In this document: one piece after another, positions 15,555-25,689 of the stretch
Position numbering within the stretch: position 1 is the stretch's first letter
How the letters are laid out: every line of letters begins with the position of its first letter
Source: an uncultured Lachnospiraceae bacterium
GTDB taxonomy: Bacteria; Bacillota; Clostridia; Lachnospirales; Anaerotignaceae
Length of the DNA: 50,009 bases
Direction of reading: 5' to 3'
NCBI GenBank assembly: GCA_944384295.1
Contig: CALWSU010000014.1
Coordinates: 1-50,009 of the forward strand
The notes under the pieces: model-generated
Told to the model about the DNA's origin: nothing
Seen by the model: only the letters and a program-made list of their open reading frames with translations
Database searches by the model: none
Made by a program: the position numbers and the translations under genes

Positions 15555-16796
15555 TTATCCCAAATCATGTATGAATAAACCACTGCGTAATTTTGGTTCA
15601 AACCATGTAGATTTTGGCGGCATCGTTCTGTCATCGTCTGCCACTGCCATCAATTCTTCCATAGCAGTTGGGAACATGGAAAATGCAACCTGCATTTCGC
15701 CGCTGTCTACACGACGTTCCAATTCTTCCAAACCACGGATACCACCGACAAAATCAATACGTTTGTCGGTACGAGGGTCGCCAATGCCTAGTATGGGCGC
15801 AAGAAATGCGTTTTGTAAAATCGCAACGTCCAGACCATCTACAGCATCAGAAGATATAATCTCTGGTTTTGCCTCCAATAAATACCATTTGCCAGCAAGA
15901 TACATACCAAATGTATGGCGTTTGGGCGGGTGACAAGGGCTTTCTGCCGCAGGTGTGATGACAAAGGACTGTGCTACTTCTTTGAGGAATGTTTCCACAT
16001 CTCTACCGTTGAGGTCTTTGACCACACGGTTATAGTCTAATATGAAAAGCTCCTCTGCGGGAAAGAGTACAGATAAATAATAATTAAATTCTTCGTTTCC
16101 TGTATAATCGGGGTGCGCTTCTCTGCGTTTTAATCCCACTTTGACCGCGGAAGCATTGCGATGGTGTCCATCTGCAATATACAATGCAGGTACGGCTGCA
16201 AATTGTTTTACTAAGGCATCTATGATAGTTTGGTCTGTAATCTGCCAAACCGTATGCCCGATACCGTCCTCTGCACAGAAGTCATACAAGGGAGCCTGTT
16301 TTGTCTGTTCTTTTATGATTTCGGCAATTTCTGGCTTTTGGCGATATGCTAAGAAAATTGGTCCTGTATTGGCGTTGAGTGTATCTACATGACGAATGCG
16401 GTCAGCTTCTTTTTCGGCACGTGTCAACTCATGTTTTTTGATAGTATTGTTCAAATATTCGTCTATGCTAGTGCAGACAACAAGCCCTGTCTGGGCGCGT
16501 TCGCCCATCGTCAGATGATAAATATAAAAACAAGGCTGTGTATCTTGTATAAAAATTCCTTCTGCTTTTTGACGTGCAAATGTATTTGCTGCCTGTGCGT
16601 ATACTTCGGGGCTGTAAGGGTCTGTACCTTGTGGCAAATCAATTTCCGCACGGTCGATATGCAGGAAGGAGTAGGGGTTTCCCTCTACCATTTCTCTGGC
16701 TTCTTCTGTATTCATAACGTCATAGGGCAATGCCGCAACGTCTTTGGCATATTGTGGCGCGGGACGTATGCCCGCAAAAGGTCTGATGGTTGCCAT
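15555..16796 (-). CDS. DUF1015-family protein, serine-operon member
   Basis: A 413-residue cytosolic protein of the DUF1015 family. The family pattern is visible: an N-terminal FAGIRPAPQYAKDVAALPYDVMNTEEARE, then HELTRAEKEADRIRH, and YIADGHHRNASA near residue 210. No enzyme activity is established that I know of. It starts one base after the serA stop, its ribosome site (AGGAGGG) lying inside the end of serA, so the two are co-translated from one mRNA with serC. The conserved link with serA suggests a role in serine or phosphoserine metabolism; that is inference. Confidence 0.85.
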   Translation of the reverse strand: MATIRPFAGIRPAPQYAKDVAALPYDVMNTEEAREMVEGNPYSFLHIDRAEIDLPQGTDPYSPEVYAQAANTFARQKAEGIFIQDTQPCFYIYHLTMGERAQTGLVVCTSIDEYLNNTIKKHELTRAEKEADRIRHVDTLNANTGPIFLAYRQKPEIAEIIKEQTKQAPLYDFCAEDGIGHTVWQITDQTIIDALVKQFAAVPALYIADGHHRNASAVKVGLKRREAHPDYTGNEEFNYYLSVLFPAEELFILDYNRVVKDLNGRDVETFLKEVAQSFVITPAAESPCHPPKRHTFGMYLAGKWYLLEAKPEIISSDAVDGLDVAILQNAFLAPILGIGDPRTDKRIDFVGGIRGLEELERRVDSGEMQVAFSMFPTAMEELMAVADDDRTMPPKSTWFEPKLRSGLFIHDLG

Positions 16797-16797
16797 A

Positions 16798-17973
16798 TTA
16801 TCCCTCCTGATTCAATACACGTACTTTTTTGACACTCGCAATGGCATATAAGTCAGCCACCAATTCTGTTACATCTTGTGGCAGGCTGTCACATACAATG
16901 ATGTTATATGCCAGTTCGCCTTTTGAGTTGTTTACCATTTTGTCGATATTGATTTGATGTTTGGTAAATACAGCACCCAATTGCCCAATCATATTGACGA
17001 TATTGGAGTGGGAAATCGCAATACGTGGTTTGCCAGAATAAGGCACAATACAGCCGGGGAAGTTCACAGAGTTTTTGATATTGCCATAACGCAAATATTC
17101 ACGCAGTTCTACAGCAGCCATTTCGGCACAGTTTTCTTCGGATTCTGGTGTAGACGCGCCTAAATGTGGCAACACAATGATGTTTTCGTTGCCCAAAAGG
17201 GAAGCATCAGGAAAATCCGTGATATAACGCGCAAGTATGCCGTCTGCAATAGCGTCTAACAATGCCGCATTATCTACCAGTCCACCACGCGCAAAATTGA
17301 GCAAACGTGCGCCTTTTTTGGTGGCTGCAAATAATTCTTTTGAGAATGTATGTCTTGTTTTGTCATTCAAAGGTACATGTATGGTAATGTAATCGCTTTT
17401 CGATACCAGTTGTTCTAAGCTTTCGGCTTTGTCCACAGATGCGGATAAATGCCATGCAGATTCTAATGTCAGAAAAGGGTCATATCCGATAACGTCCATA
17501 CCCAAATCCAAAGCCGCATTTGCAACAGAGCCACCAATGGCGCCCAAACCAATGACACCCAATGTTTTGCCTGCAATTTCGGGCCCTACAAATTGTTTTT
17601 TGCCAGCTTCTACTGCTTTTTCTACTTCTTCTGGTGCCAAAGTCTGTACCCATTTTGCGCCTTGTATGATGCGGCGAGAAGATACCAAAAGCCCAGCCAG
17701 TACCAATTCTTTGACCGCGTTTGCATTTGCGCCGGGGGTATTGAATACAGGTACGCCCATTTCGGTGCATTTGTCAATGGGGATATTGTTGGTACCTGCG
17801 CCAGCTCTGGCAACGCCTAACAGATTTTCATGTAATGGCATGTTGTGCATATCAAAACTACGCAATATAATGCCGTCGGGATTTTCTGCCTGTGCGTCTA
17901 TGATAAATTCGTTTTCAGGCAGTTTTCTTAAGCCAGCCTGAGAAATTTGGTTTAAGGTTTGAATGGTATACAT
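16798..17973 (-). CDS. serA: D-3-phosphoglycerate dehydrogenase
   Basis: A 391-residue NAD-dependent enzyme, the first step of serine synthesis (3-phosphoglycerate to 3-phosphohydroxypyruvate). The substrate-binding part has ARAGAGTNNIPIDKCTEMGVPVFNTPGANANAVKE. The Rossmann motif is GVIGLGAIGG near residue 147, and the catalytic Arg/Glu/His region includes NFARGGLVDNAAL and PHLGASTPESEENCA. Residues 318-391 form one ACT domain for amino-acid feedback. This is the short SerA type without the intervening ASB domain. AAAGGAG precedes the ATG. It lies 31 bp after serC. Confidence 0.95.
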   Translation of the reverse strand: MYTIQTLNQISQAGLRKLPENEFIIDAQAENPDGIILRSFDMHNMPLHENLLGVARAGAGTNNIPIDKCTEMGVPVFNTPGANANAVKELVLAGLLVSSRRIIQGAKWVQTLAPEEVEKAVEAGKKQFVGPEIAGKTLGVIGLGAIGGSVANAALDLGMDVIGYDPFLTLESAWHLSASVDKAESLEQLVSKSDYITIHVPLNDKTRHTFSKELFAATKKGARLLNFARGGLVDNAALLDAIADGILARYITDFPDASLLGNENIIVLPHLGASTPESEENCAEMAAVELREYLRYGNIKNSVNFPGCIVPYSGKPRIAISHSNIVNMIGQLGAVFTKHQINIDKMVNNSKGELAYNIIVCDSLPQDVTELVADLYAIASVKKVRVLNQEG

Positions 17974-18004
17974 AATTTGTTATTCTCCTTTTTTGTCCGA
18001 AAAA

Positions 18005-19084
18005 TCAATGTTTTGCTTCAAAGTCTGCCATCAATGCAACCAGACGTTCTACGCCTTCTTTTGGCATAGCATTGTAAATGCTGGCACGCATACCACCTAC
18101 GGTACGATGCCCTTTCAGATTGACCAGACCAGCCGCTTTTGCCTGTTTGATAAATTCTTGATTCAGTTCTTCGCTAGGCAATACAAAAGGTACATTCATC
18201 AAAGAACGGTCTTTTTTGACTACCGTACCACGGAATAATTTCGATTGGTCTAAAAAGTCGTATAAAATTGCGGCTTTTTCTTCATTGCGTTTCTGCATTG
18301 CTGCAACGCCGCCTTGTGCTTTTACCCAAGCAAATACACGTCCCATGAAATAAATACCATAAGTAGGAGGTGTATTATATAAAGAATCATTTTTTGCATG
18401 AATGTCATAACGTAGCATAGTAGGGGTAAAATCCATAGCATTGCCCAATAAATCTTTGCGAACAATGACAACCGTTACACCTGCGGGTCCTAAATTTTTC
18501 TGTGCGCCCGCAAAGAGCAGACCAAATTTTGTAATGTCGATTTCTTCGGAAAGTATGGACGATGACATGTCGCCTACCAATGGTACATTGCCTGTTTCGG
18601 GCAATGTTGTCCAACGTGTGCCATAAATGGTGTTGTTCAATGTAATATAGAAATAATCCGCATCAGGATTGCAGTTTTTCATATCAATTTCAGGGATACG
18701 GTCAAATGTGGTGTCTGCGGAACTTGCCACGATATTGACTTTGCCATAACGTGCGGCTTCTTCTGCTGCCTTTTTTGCCCATTGTCCTGTTACAACATAG
18801 TCGGCAGTATTGTTTTTGTTCATCAGATTCAAAGGAATCATAGCGAACTGTGTGGAGCCGCCGCCTTGTAAGAACAGTATTTCATAGTTATCTGGAATAT
18901 GCATCAGGTCTTTTAAGTCTGCTTTTGCTTGTTCCAGAATATCAGTAAAATCTTGTGAGCGGTGGCTCATCTCCATGACTGACATGCCGCTGGAACCATA
19001 ACAGACAAATTCTTTTTGTGCCTGTTCTAATACTTCCAAGGGAAGCATGGATGGTCCTGCTGAAAAATTGAATACTCTTTGCAT
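18005..19084 (-). CDS. serC: Phosphoserine aminotransferase
   Basis: A 359-residue PLP-dependent aminotransferase that converts 3-phosphohydroxypyruvate and glutamate to phosphoserine. The N-terminal FNFSAGPSMLPLEVL, the GGGSTQFAMIP loop and the PLP lysine in LLFAGAQKNLGPAGV (about residue 195) are family signatures; GHRTVGGMRASIYNAMP closes the protein. First gene of the serC-serA-DUF1015 operon, behind a near-consensus promoter. The third serine enzyme, phosphoserine phosphatase, is not in the window. Start follows GAGGAGG. Confidence 0.96.
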   Translation of the reverse strand: MQRVFNFSAGPSMLPLEVLEQAQKEFVCYGSSGMSVMEMSHRSQDFTDILEQAKADLKDLMHIPDNYEILFLQGGGSTQFAMIPLNLMNKNNTADYVVTGQWAKKAAEEAARYGKVNIVASSADTTFDRIPEIDMKNCNPDADYFYITLNNTIYGTRWTTLPETGNVPLVGDMSSSILSEEIDITKFGLLFAGAQKNLGPAGVTVVIVRKDLLGNAMDFTPTMLRYDIHAKNDSLYNTPPTYGIYFMGRVFAWVKAQGGVAAMQKRNEEKAAILYDFLDQSKLFRGTVVKKDRSLMNVPFVLPSEELNQEFIKQAKAAGLVNLKGHRTVGGMRASIYNAMPKEGVERLVALMADFEAKH

Positions 19085-19174
19085 AATTGATAAGCCTCCT
19101 CACAATATAAAAACGATAGTTGCCAAATCGGTGGGACAAAAAAAGCCCACACTAAAAAATAATGTATGCAGTTG

Positions 19175-19202
19175 ATTATAGCACGCAGATGCAGAGCGTC
19201 AA
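19175..19202 (-). promoter_or_regulatory. Promoter of the serine operon
   Basis: On the minus strand TTGACG (plus 19197-19202) and TATAAT (plus 19175-19180) are 16 bp apart. The leader of about 85 nt contains a small GTGGG/CCCAC hairpin, but no T-box or other known riboswitch was seen. Confidence 0.8.
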
Positions 19203-19515
19203 TATAAAATTAGGTTTTTCTCTCACACAAACTAAATTTTGGAAAAACTTGCAAAAATATTTTTGTATCTATCAGAAAAAACGGCAATTTTTGACAGACA
19301 AATGTCTTTGTATAAAAAACAACACAAAATACTGTATTCTGTATATGGTAATATGTTACAAAACAAGATTTTCCAAAAATTGACAGGAATCTTAAGAAAC
19401 GAAGGCTTTGCATTATTTCACAAATATGGTAAACTAATCTTATATATGTCAAGAAATCATGTTGTAAAACAAACAATATAAGAATAGGCAGAATATCAAA
19501 GGAGGAGCAAAACAG
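19203..19515. other. Intergenic region between divergent serC and SLH genes
   Basis: About 310 bp, AT-rich, with no supported gene. A weak plus-strand promoter, TTGCAT with TAAACT 16 bp later (about 19409-19436), could drive the SLH gene. AAAGGAGGA at 19499-19507 is its ribosome site. Confidence 0.4.
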
Positions 19516-22143
19516 ATGAAACAAAAAAAGATTGCAATGGCACTTGCAGCTGTGCTGGTAGCAGGAAGTTTTCCCGTCAATGTTTCTGCGGCAGCGTTCA
19601 GTGACTTGTCAGATACCGCTTGGGCAGAAGAAACCATTATACAAGTGGCGGATAAGGGCTTAATCAATGGGTACGAGGACGGCACATTCCGCGGCAAAAA
19701 TAATGTGACTTATTGTGAAGCGGTTGTTATGTTATATAATGTTATGACAAAAACCAATCAGACCGCAGATGTTCCAGACAATTTTTATATCACATATCAA
19801 GCAATTCTCAATACATATAAAATCCCTATGTGGGCACAATACAGTACAGCATATGCACTGGCATCGCAAAGCGTGACACCGCAAATGCTGACCAAATTTA
19901 TGTATAATGGACAATCTGCAGCGGCAAGCCGTGAGGATGTTGTGACTATGTTTGGTCGTGCTTTATCTGAGAAATATGATATTATGGTGGGCAATGGCGT
20001 AGATTTTAATGACGCTTTTAAAATTTCAGAAGATGCTTTGCCTTATGTGGATTTGATGGTACGTTTGGGCATTATTTCCGGCGATGACAACAATAATTTC
20101 AATCCCAAAGAAGCCATCACACGTGCCGAAATGGCAGTCATTATGAATAAAACATATGACCTGTTGAGCAATACAAAAGGTGATAGCGGTGAAATTACAT
20201 CCATTGTCAACCATGATGGTTCTTATTACGATATAGATGTACAGATGGATAACGGCGAACGCAAAAAATTATCTTTGTCTGATGACAATATCAGCGTTTT
20301 GAGCCAAGATGGCAGCCGCGAATTGCCTTTGAGCAGTTTGAGCAAAGGCGATAAAGTCAGCATCGTGATGACAGGCAACGTGGTATCGAAAATTTATTTG
20401 CTGAGTGAAGAATCCAATGCACAGACAAAATATGATGTAACAGGATACTTGTATTCTTTTAAAGATGGTAAATTACGTCTGGAAAGTGAAAATACAGGCG
20501 AAATGGGTAGTTATGAAATTGCAGACGGTTGTGTATTCTATCTAAATGGGAAAAAATCCTCAGATAGTGAAGTCAAAAAAGCGATGGACGAAACCAACAA
20601 AAAATATACATATGTTGGTTTGTTGACAGAAACAGAAACCAAAAAAGAAGAAAATATTGTAAAAGCAAAAGCTGTTTATGTCACATTTACAGATGAATAT
20701 ACCCACACTGGCGAAGTAAGCAGTGTCAAAGATGATAAGATTTACTATAAAATGTCTGGCAGCAGCAGCCAAAAAACAATCGCATATGCCGATGATTGTG
20801 AATTTTATATTGGGGATAACAAAGCAGATTTAGACGAATTACAAGAATTAGCAGAATCTGGAACCACCTATATTAAGATTACATTAAATGCTGACGAAAA
20901 AGCAATCAAAATCATTATGTCAGAAGATAGCTTCAAGGATGACCAAGCATCCTCTTCCACTTATACAGTAAAAGCGTTTAATAAAAACTATATTACAGTA
21001 TATCGCAGCGGAGAATCTACCACATATGATTTTGCGTCTACAGATAATATTACCTATTATAAATGGAACGGCAAATGGGAAAGCTGTAGTTTCAAAACTG
21101 CGGAATCTTTCTATGATAATAGTAGCCAAGCAGTTTATGCAAGATTGAATTTTAATGGCGGCAGCCAAATTTCTACCATTTATCTGGCAAGCGAAAGTGA
21201 CCGCAGCAAAGCGTTTGGCGATTTAGAGGAAAATGAACGCAAAGGCACTGTGGCATCTGTCGATGGCAATCAATTGAAATTCAAATCTTCTACAAAGGCA
21301 TATACACTCAAGAGCAGTTATAAAGAGGGCGACATTCTCATTGGTGGCGCGCCTACGTCTTCTTTGACCGTATTTACCCGTATGGCAAATAGCGATGATG
21401 TGACATTGTATGCCGAAATCAAAGCAGATGAAAACAATACAGTCACAGATATTGAAGCGCGTTTGACCGCAGCAAAAGGTACTTTGGTAGAATATGATAA
21501 AGATGAAAAGATTATCAAAATCCGTACTTCTGATGGTTCTGAATTCCGTCTGGAAACTTCCAGCAGACCAAAAACGCCAAGCGATGATTATACCTACGAT
21601 GATATTGCAACTTCTGGCTATGTAGGTTCTACTGTTTCTTTGGGCTTTGACAGCAATGGTACAGTGAATTATATCGAAGTGACCGAAAAATCCAGTGGCA
21701 GTGGCAATACACGAATCAAAGGCATTGGTAGTATGGACGGCAGTATGCTGCAAATAGACGGTTCTGGTAGTTATCGTATGGATTCTCAGACAACAGTAAA
21801 AAGCACAAGCTTTGGTTATACCTCTGTTTATACCATACAAGACATGCTCAAAGACGATGATTTGGAATTGTATATTTCTGCAACCGTCAATGAAAGCAAT
21901 AATCGTGTAGAGTATATGGAAGTTACCATGCAAGACGCAAAAGGTACTTTCCAAAAATATGAAAGTAATGGCGTTACATTATACACAAGCAATGGCGGAA
22001 AATATGTATTTGATACCGTTTCCCGAAACGAAATCTTAAAAGCTTGCGGACTTTCTGACATAGAAGACTTCGACGATTGGAAGGGCGAAAGTGTTCGATT
22101 GTCATTCAATAGCGATGGCTTGGTAGATGATGTGATAAAGTAA
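19516..22143 (+). CDS. S-layer-homology (SLH) cell-surface protein with eight degenerate beta-repeats
   Basis: An 875-residue exported protein. Residues 1-26 are a signal peptide (basic start, hydrophobic core, VSAAA end). SLH repeats follow at about 28-75 (AFSDLSDTAWAEE...LINGYEDGTFRG), a diverged one at about 100-155, and one at about 165-218 (GIISGDDNNNFNPKEAITRAEMAVIMNK). These should bind wall-linked pyruvylated polysaccharide. From residue 235 to the end I can lay out about eight tandem units of 70-90 residues, each with a GxVxxxxDxxIxL-like start and a VxxIxV-like end, rich in D, S, Y and T. I cannot name this repeat. The protein may be a structural surface protein; no catalytic motif is visible. 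Confidence 0.85.
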   Translation: MKQKKIAMALAAVLVAGSFPVNVSAAAFSDLSDTAWAEETIIQVADKGLINGYEDGTFRGKNNVTYCEAVVMLYNVMTKTNQTADVPDNFYITYQAILNTYKIPMWAQYSTAYALASQSVTPQMLTKFMYNGQSAAASREDVVTMFGRALSEKYDIMVGNGVDFNDAFKISEDALPYVDLMVRLGIISGDDNNNFNPKEAITRAEMAVIMNKTYDLLSNTKGDSGEITSIVNHDGSYYDIDVQMDNGERKKLSLSDDNISVLSQDGSRELPLSSLSKGDKVSIVMTGNVVSKIYLLSEESNAQTKYDVTGYLYSFKDGKLRLESENTGEMGSYEIADGCVFYLNGKKSSDSEVKKAMDETNKKYTYVGLLTETETKKEENIVKAKAVYVTFTDEYTHTGEVSSVKDDKIYYKMSGSSSQKTIAYADDCEFYIGDNKADLDELQELAESGTTYIKITLNADEKAIKIIMSEDSFKDDQASSSTYTVKAFNKNYITVYRSGESTTYDFASTDNITYYKWNGKWESCSFKTAESFYDNSSQAVYARLNFNGGSQISTIYLASESDRSKAFGDLEENERKGTVASVDGNQLKFKSSTKAYTLKSSYKEGDILIGGAPTSSLTVFTRMANSDDVTLYAEIKADENNTVTDIEARLTAAKGTLVEYDKDEKIIKIRTSDGSEFRLETSSRPKTPSDDYTYDDIATSGYVGSTVSLGFDSNGTVNYIEVTEKSSGSGNTRIKGIGSMDGSMLQIDGSGSYRMDSQTTVKSTSFGYTSVYTIQDMLKDDDLELYISATVNESNNRVEYMEVTMQDAKGTFQKYESNGVTLYTSNGGKYVFDTVSRNEILKACGLSDIEDFDDWKGESVRLSFNSDGLVDDVIK

Positions 22144-22157
22144 TTTTGTAAACAATA

Positions 22158-22202
22158 AAAAATAGCCGAAACATTGTTTTAGAAATGTTTCGGCTATTTT
22201 TG
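22158..22202. terminator. Bidirectional terminator after the SLH gene
   Basis: AAAATAGCCGAAACATT and AATGTTTCGGCTATTTT form a long near-perfect stem with a 7-8 nt loop, A-rich on the left and T-rich on the right. It serves the SLH gene and the convergent NTF2-like gene. Confidence 0.9.
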
Positions 22203-22204
22203 TA

Positions 22205-22579
22205 TTATGCATAAGGTTTATAATGCGGTAATTTACAATAAAATTCTTGTAATTTTTCGATTTTGTGGTTTCCGTCCCACTCTACCAGATAAACGCCTTC
22301 AAATTCTTTTGGTTCGCCGGCATTGTTCACGCTTTCAAAGTGGAATTGTACCAATGTACAATCTTGGTCGTGTAGGAAACGACGTACTTCCCACTTTCTG
22401 ACGCGGTTTTGGCTGTTCCATTCTTCAAACCAACGACGGATTTGGTCTACACCGACATATTCCGGTCCTTGAAATTCATAATAATGTACATTTGGTGTAA
22501 ATACAGCGTCGAGTGGCAGCAATTCCTGTCCCAACCACATATCCAGCCAAGTTTTGATGATTTCTTCCCGTTGTCTCAT
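22205..22579 (-). CDS. NTF2-like / SnoaL-like fold protein
   Basis: A 124-residue small protein with the pattern of the NTF2-like cone fold: an N-terminal helix (REEIIKTWLDMWLGQE), a VFTPNVHYYEFQGPEYVGVDQIRRWFEEW stretch and alternating beta strands ending LQEFYCKLP. The family includes small-molecule isomerases and ligand-binding proteins; the role here is unknown. ATG at 22579 lies 8 nt after GGAGG, better than the in-frame GTG at 22588. It is a single gene with no informative partner. Confidence 0.7.
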   Translation of the reverse strand: MRQREEIIKTWLDMWLGQELLPLDAVFTPNVHYYEFQGPEYVGVDQIRRWFEEWNSQNRVRKWEVRRFLHDQDCTLVQFHFESVNNAGEPKEFEGVYLVEWDGNHKIEKLQEFYCKLPHYKPYA

Positions 22580-22717
22580 ACCACACACCTCCGAAAAAGT
22601 CTGTTGTTTCCGAAAATCATGTTTGTTGCTGTCTTTATCCTACCATAGAACACCAAAAAATACAAGTAAATATTGGCAACCTGCACAAAAATTATTTTAT
22701 AAATAGAATATTCTTCG

Positions 22718-23893
22718 TCATTCCTTCAGCAGTTCTGGGTTTGTTTTGCGTAGTCGTTTGTAAACATCTTCACGCAGCAATGTGTAAAGTACGGACATCA
22801 ACGGAATAAAAATCAACATACCAATAATGCCCATCAAACTGCCGCCCACTGTGACCGCAACCAATACCCATATAGACGGCAGCCCAACGGAACCACCGAC
22901 AACATGCGGATAAATGAAGTTTCCTTCTAATTGCTGTAATACCAAGAACAATATCACAAAGCCAATCGCCTGTATGGGATTGACCATCAAAATCAGGAAA
23001 GCTGCTACCACACAGCCAATAAATGCCCCAAAAATGGGAATCAGTGCTGTAATGGCAATCAATACACCCACCAATAACGCATATGGGAAACGGAAAATCG
23101 TCATGGCAACAAAGAACATGGTACCTAAAATCACAGCTTCCAAACATTGTCCTGTTAGGAATTTGGCAAAAGTACGATGTGTCAGCGCAGCGATTTCTAA
23201 TACACGTTTTGCCTGATGTTCTTTCAAGTAAGCATATAACAGTTTTTTACATTGTGTGCCTAGCTTTTCTTTTTGAATCAAGATATAGCAGGCAAATACA
23301 AAACCAATCACAAAAGTGGTCAAACCGCTAAAAATGCCATGTGCTACTTGGAATGCAGAACCCAATACAAGTTGTGCGCCGCTTTGGAAGAAGTCAATTC
23401 CTTTTTGCAGCAGATTTTGCCAATCCAAATTCAAATCGGTATTATCTATTACATAAGCCAGTTGAGGATTGTCATGCAGCCATACATCTAGTTTTCCTAA
23501 AAATATGGGGAGATTTTGCTGTATGGTACGTGCCAAACTGGAAAAAGTACGCCCCAATTCTGGGAAAATGACCAAGACTGCCAATGCCAATATGGCAACC
23601 ACAAAAAGCAATGTCAAAATCATACTAAAAGGACGCAGACGTTTTTCGCGTTTTTTGCGTACTGCCTCTGGCAAATTTTTTTTGCCGAGTTGCAAAAGAG
23701 TTTTTTCAATGCGATTCATGGGGACACTCAGTATAAATGCCATCGCACCGCCCAATAGAAAAGGCGCAACAATACCGCCCAAGAAAGATACCGCTTGTAT
23801 GATGATGTTAAATTTCCATAAAGCAACACAAACTACCAAAGCAAAAACAATCAGCCATTGCAGTTTTTTTAAGGTATCTCGATCCAATGTCAT
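22718..23893 (-). CDS. AI-2E-family permease (PerM/YtvI-like membrane protein)
   Basis: A 391-residue inner-membrane protein with about eight hydrophobic segments. The family signature region is near residues 300-350 (GALIAITALIPIFGAFIG-like, read here as VLIAITALIPIFGAFIGCVVAAF) followed by LQQLEGNFIYPHVVGGSVGLPSIWVL. Members have been linked to autoinducer-2 export, to sodium/proton antiport or, for YtvI, to sporulation; the sequence does not decide. ATG at 23893 sits 8 nt after AAGGAAG; a GTG at 23902 is the alternative. Confidence 0.87.
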   Translation of the reverse strand: MTLDRDTLKKLQWLIVFALVVCVALWKFNIIIQAVSFLGGIVAPFLLGGAMAFILSVPMNRIEKTLLQLGKKNLPEAVRKKREKRLRPFSMILTLLFVVAILALAVLVIFPELGRTFSSLARTIQQNLPIFLGKLDVWLHDNPQLAYVIDNTDLNLDWQNLLQKGIDFFQSGAQLVLGSAFQVAHGIFSGLTTFVIGFVFACYILIQKEKLGTQCKKLLYAYLKEHQAKRVLEIAALTHRTFAKFLTGQCLEAVILGTMFFVAMTIFRFPYALLVGVLIAITALIPIFGAFIGCVVAAFLILMVNPIQAIGFVILFLVLQQLEGNFIYPHVVGGSVGLPSIWVLVAVTVGGSLMGIIGMLIFIPLMSVLYTLLREDVYKRLRKTNPELLKE

Positions 23894-23992
23894 GAGATTC
23901 ACTTCCTTTTTTCATTTTTGGATAAAATAGAACTTGGTTTTGCTTTTGTTTTCTTTCTCTTTTGTTTCTTTTTTGTTTCTGTTATGGTTCGT

Positions 23993-24021
23993 ATTATATC
24001 ATATCGTCGTATGTCATACAA
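23993..24021 (-). promoter_or_regulatory. Promoter of the AI-2E-family gene
   Basis: On the minus strand TTGTAT (plus 24016-24021) and TATAAT (plus 23993-23998) are 17 bp apart, about 100 bp before the start codon. Confidence 0.7.
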
Positions 24022-24159
24022 ATATTTCTAGCCCTTTTTGCCGAAATCTCTTTACAGTCAGTCTGTTTGCGTATAAACTGAATATGCTTGCATGTACAAA
24101 ATACATGTAGAAGAAAACTTGCACAGATGGCAGGTACGAACAAGAAAAGGGAAAGGAAG

Positions 24160-25617
24160 ATGAGCATGGAAGTCAGAACCAGATTTGCACCCAGCCCAAC
24201 AGGGTATATGCATATCGGGAACTTGAGAACGGCATTATATGAATATTTGATTGCAAAATCCCAAGGCGGGAAATTTATCCTGCGTATTGAGGACACAGAC
24301 CAAGAACGTTTGGTAGAAGGCGCGGTAGATGTGATTTATAACACAATGCGCACCACAGGTCTGCAATATGATGAAGGTCCAGACATTGGCGGCGATTATG
24401 GTCCTTATGTGCAAAGCGAACGTATGGGCATGTATATGGATTATGCCAAAGAACTGGTAGAAAAGGGCGAAGCATACTACTGTTTCTGTACCAAAGAACG
24501 TTTGGAATCTTTGAAAGAAAGCAATGCAGAAGGCGCGGCATTTGCGAAGTATGATAGACACTGTCTGCATCTTTCCCCAGAGGAAGTGCAAGCCAATTTA
24601 GATGCAGGGCTGCCTTTTGTCATTCGTCAAAAAATGCCAGATACTGGCACAACCACTTTTTCTGATGTGGTATATGGTGATATTACCGTAGACAATGCGG
24701 AATTAGATGACCAAATTTTGATGAAAGCAGATGGTTTCCCTACTTATAACTTCGCCAATGTGGTGGACGACCATTTGATGAAGATTACCCATGTAGTGCG
24801 TGGCAGTGAATATCTGTCCTCTACACCAAAATATAATTTGTTGTATCAGGCGTTTGGCTGGGAACCTCCTGTTTATGTGCATTTGCCGGCGGTGATGCGT
24901 GACGCACATCATAAACTGTCCAAACGTCATGGTGATAAATCTTTTGAAGATTTGGTAAACGAAGGCTATTTGGTAGAGGCGATTGTCAATTATATCGCGC
25001 TTTTGGGCTGGAGCCCTTCTGATAACCGTGAGATTTTCTCACTCAAAGAATTGGAAGAAGCCTTCGATATGTCTGGCTTGAGCAAATCTCCTTCCATTTT
25101 TGACATCAAGAAATTGACATGGATGAATGGAGAATACCTCAAAGCCATGGATTTTGACAAATTTTATGCTTTGGCAGAACCCAAACTGAAAGAAGCTATG
25201 CCAAACAGCAATTTGGATTTGAAAAAAATCGCGGCATTGCTCCAAAAACGTTTGGAAACACTCAATGACATTCCAAAGCTGGTAGATTTCTTCCAGACAT
25301 TGCCAGAATATGACATCGCGCTGTATACCCATAAGAAAATGAAAACCAATCCAGAAATCGCGTTGTCCTCTTTACAGGCGGCATTGCCTGTACTGGAAGG
25401 CTTGCAGGATTGGAGCAGCGAAAGTATCCATGATGCATTGATGGCATTGGTAGGCGAATTGGGTATCAAAAATGGACAGCTCCTCTGGCCTGTACGTACG
25501 GCGCTTTCTGGGGAACCCACTTCTCCTGGCGGTGCGATGGAATTAGCGGATATTTTAGGCAAAGAAGAAAGCCTGCGTCGTATCCAGATTGGTATTGAAA
25601 AATTGCAGTCCGCATAA
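24160..25617 (+). CDS. gltX: Glutamyl-tRNA synthetase
   Basis: A class I aminoacyl-tRNA synthetase of 485 residues that charges tRNA-Glu (and, in bacteria with GatCAB, probably tRNA-Gln). The catalytic core begins [23 protein letters not shown] with the HIGH-type motif HIGN. The KMSKS-type loop is [10 protein letters not shown] near residue 252, and the C-terminal third is the helical anticodon-binding domain. The ATG at 24160 and the ATG at 24166 are both possible: AAGGAAG is six bases before the latter. A longer frame back to 24088 has no ribosome site and does not match the family. It is followed by a terminator and repeat A copy 1. Confidence 0.96.
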   Translation: MSMEVRTRFAPSPTGYMHIGNLRTALYEYLIAKSQGGKFILRIEDTDQERLVEGAVDVIYNTMRTTGLQYDEGPDIGGDYGPYVQSERMGMYMDYAKELVEKGEAYYCFCTKERLESLKESNAEGAAFAKYDRHCLHLSPEEVQANLDAGLPFVIRQKMPDTGTTTFSDVVYGDITVDNAELDDQILMKADGFPTYNFANVVDDHLMKITHVVRGSEYLSSTPKYNLLYQAFGWEPPVYVHLPAVMRDAHHKLSKRHGDKSFEDLVNEGYLVEAIVNYIALLGWSPSDNREIFSLKELEEAFDMSGLSKSPSIFDIKKLTWMNGEYLKAMDFDKFYALAEPKLKEAMPNSNLDLKKIAALLQKRLETLNDIPKLVDFFQTLPEYDIALYTHKKMKTNPEIALSSLQAALPVLEGLQDWSSESIHDALMALVGELGIKNGQLLWPVRTALSGEPTSPGGAMELADILGKEESLRRIQIGIEKLQSA

Positions 25618-25654
25618 AATCCGATTCAGCATATCAAAAACGAAAGAAAAATAA

Positions 25655-25689
25655 GAAATCCCCCTCGCATGTTTTTGCAAGGGGGATTT
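25655..25689. terminator. Terminator-like hairpin after gltX (left copy of a duplicated palindrome)
   Basis: AAATCCCCC and GGGGGATTT form a perfect stem around GCATG/TTGCA-type inner sequence. The 35-bp segment recurs at 26036-26070 with one difference, on the far side of repeat A copy 1. Confidence 0.75.
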
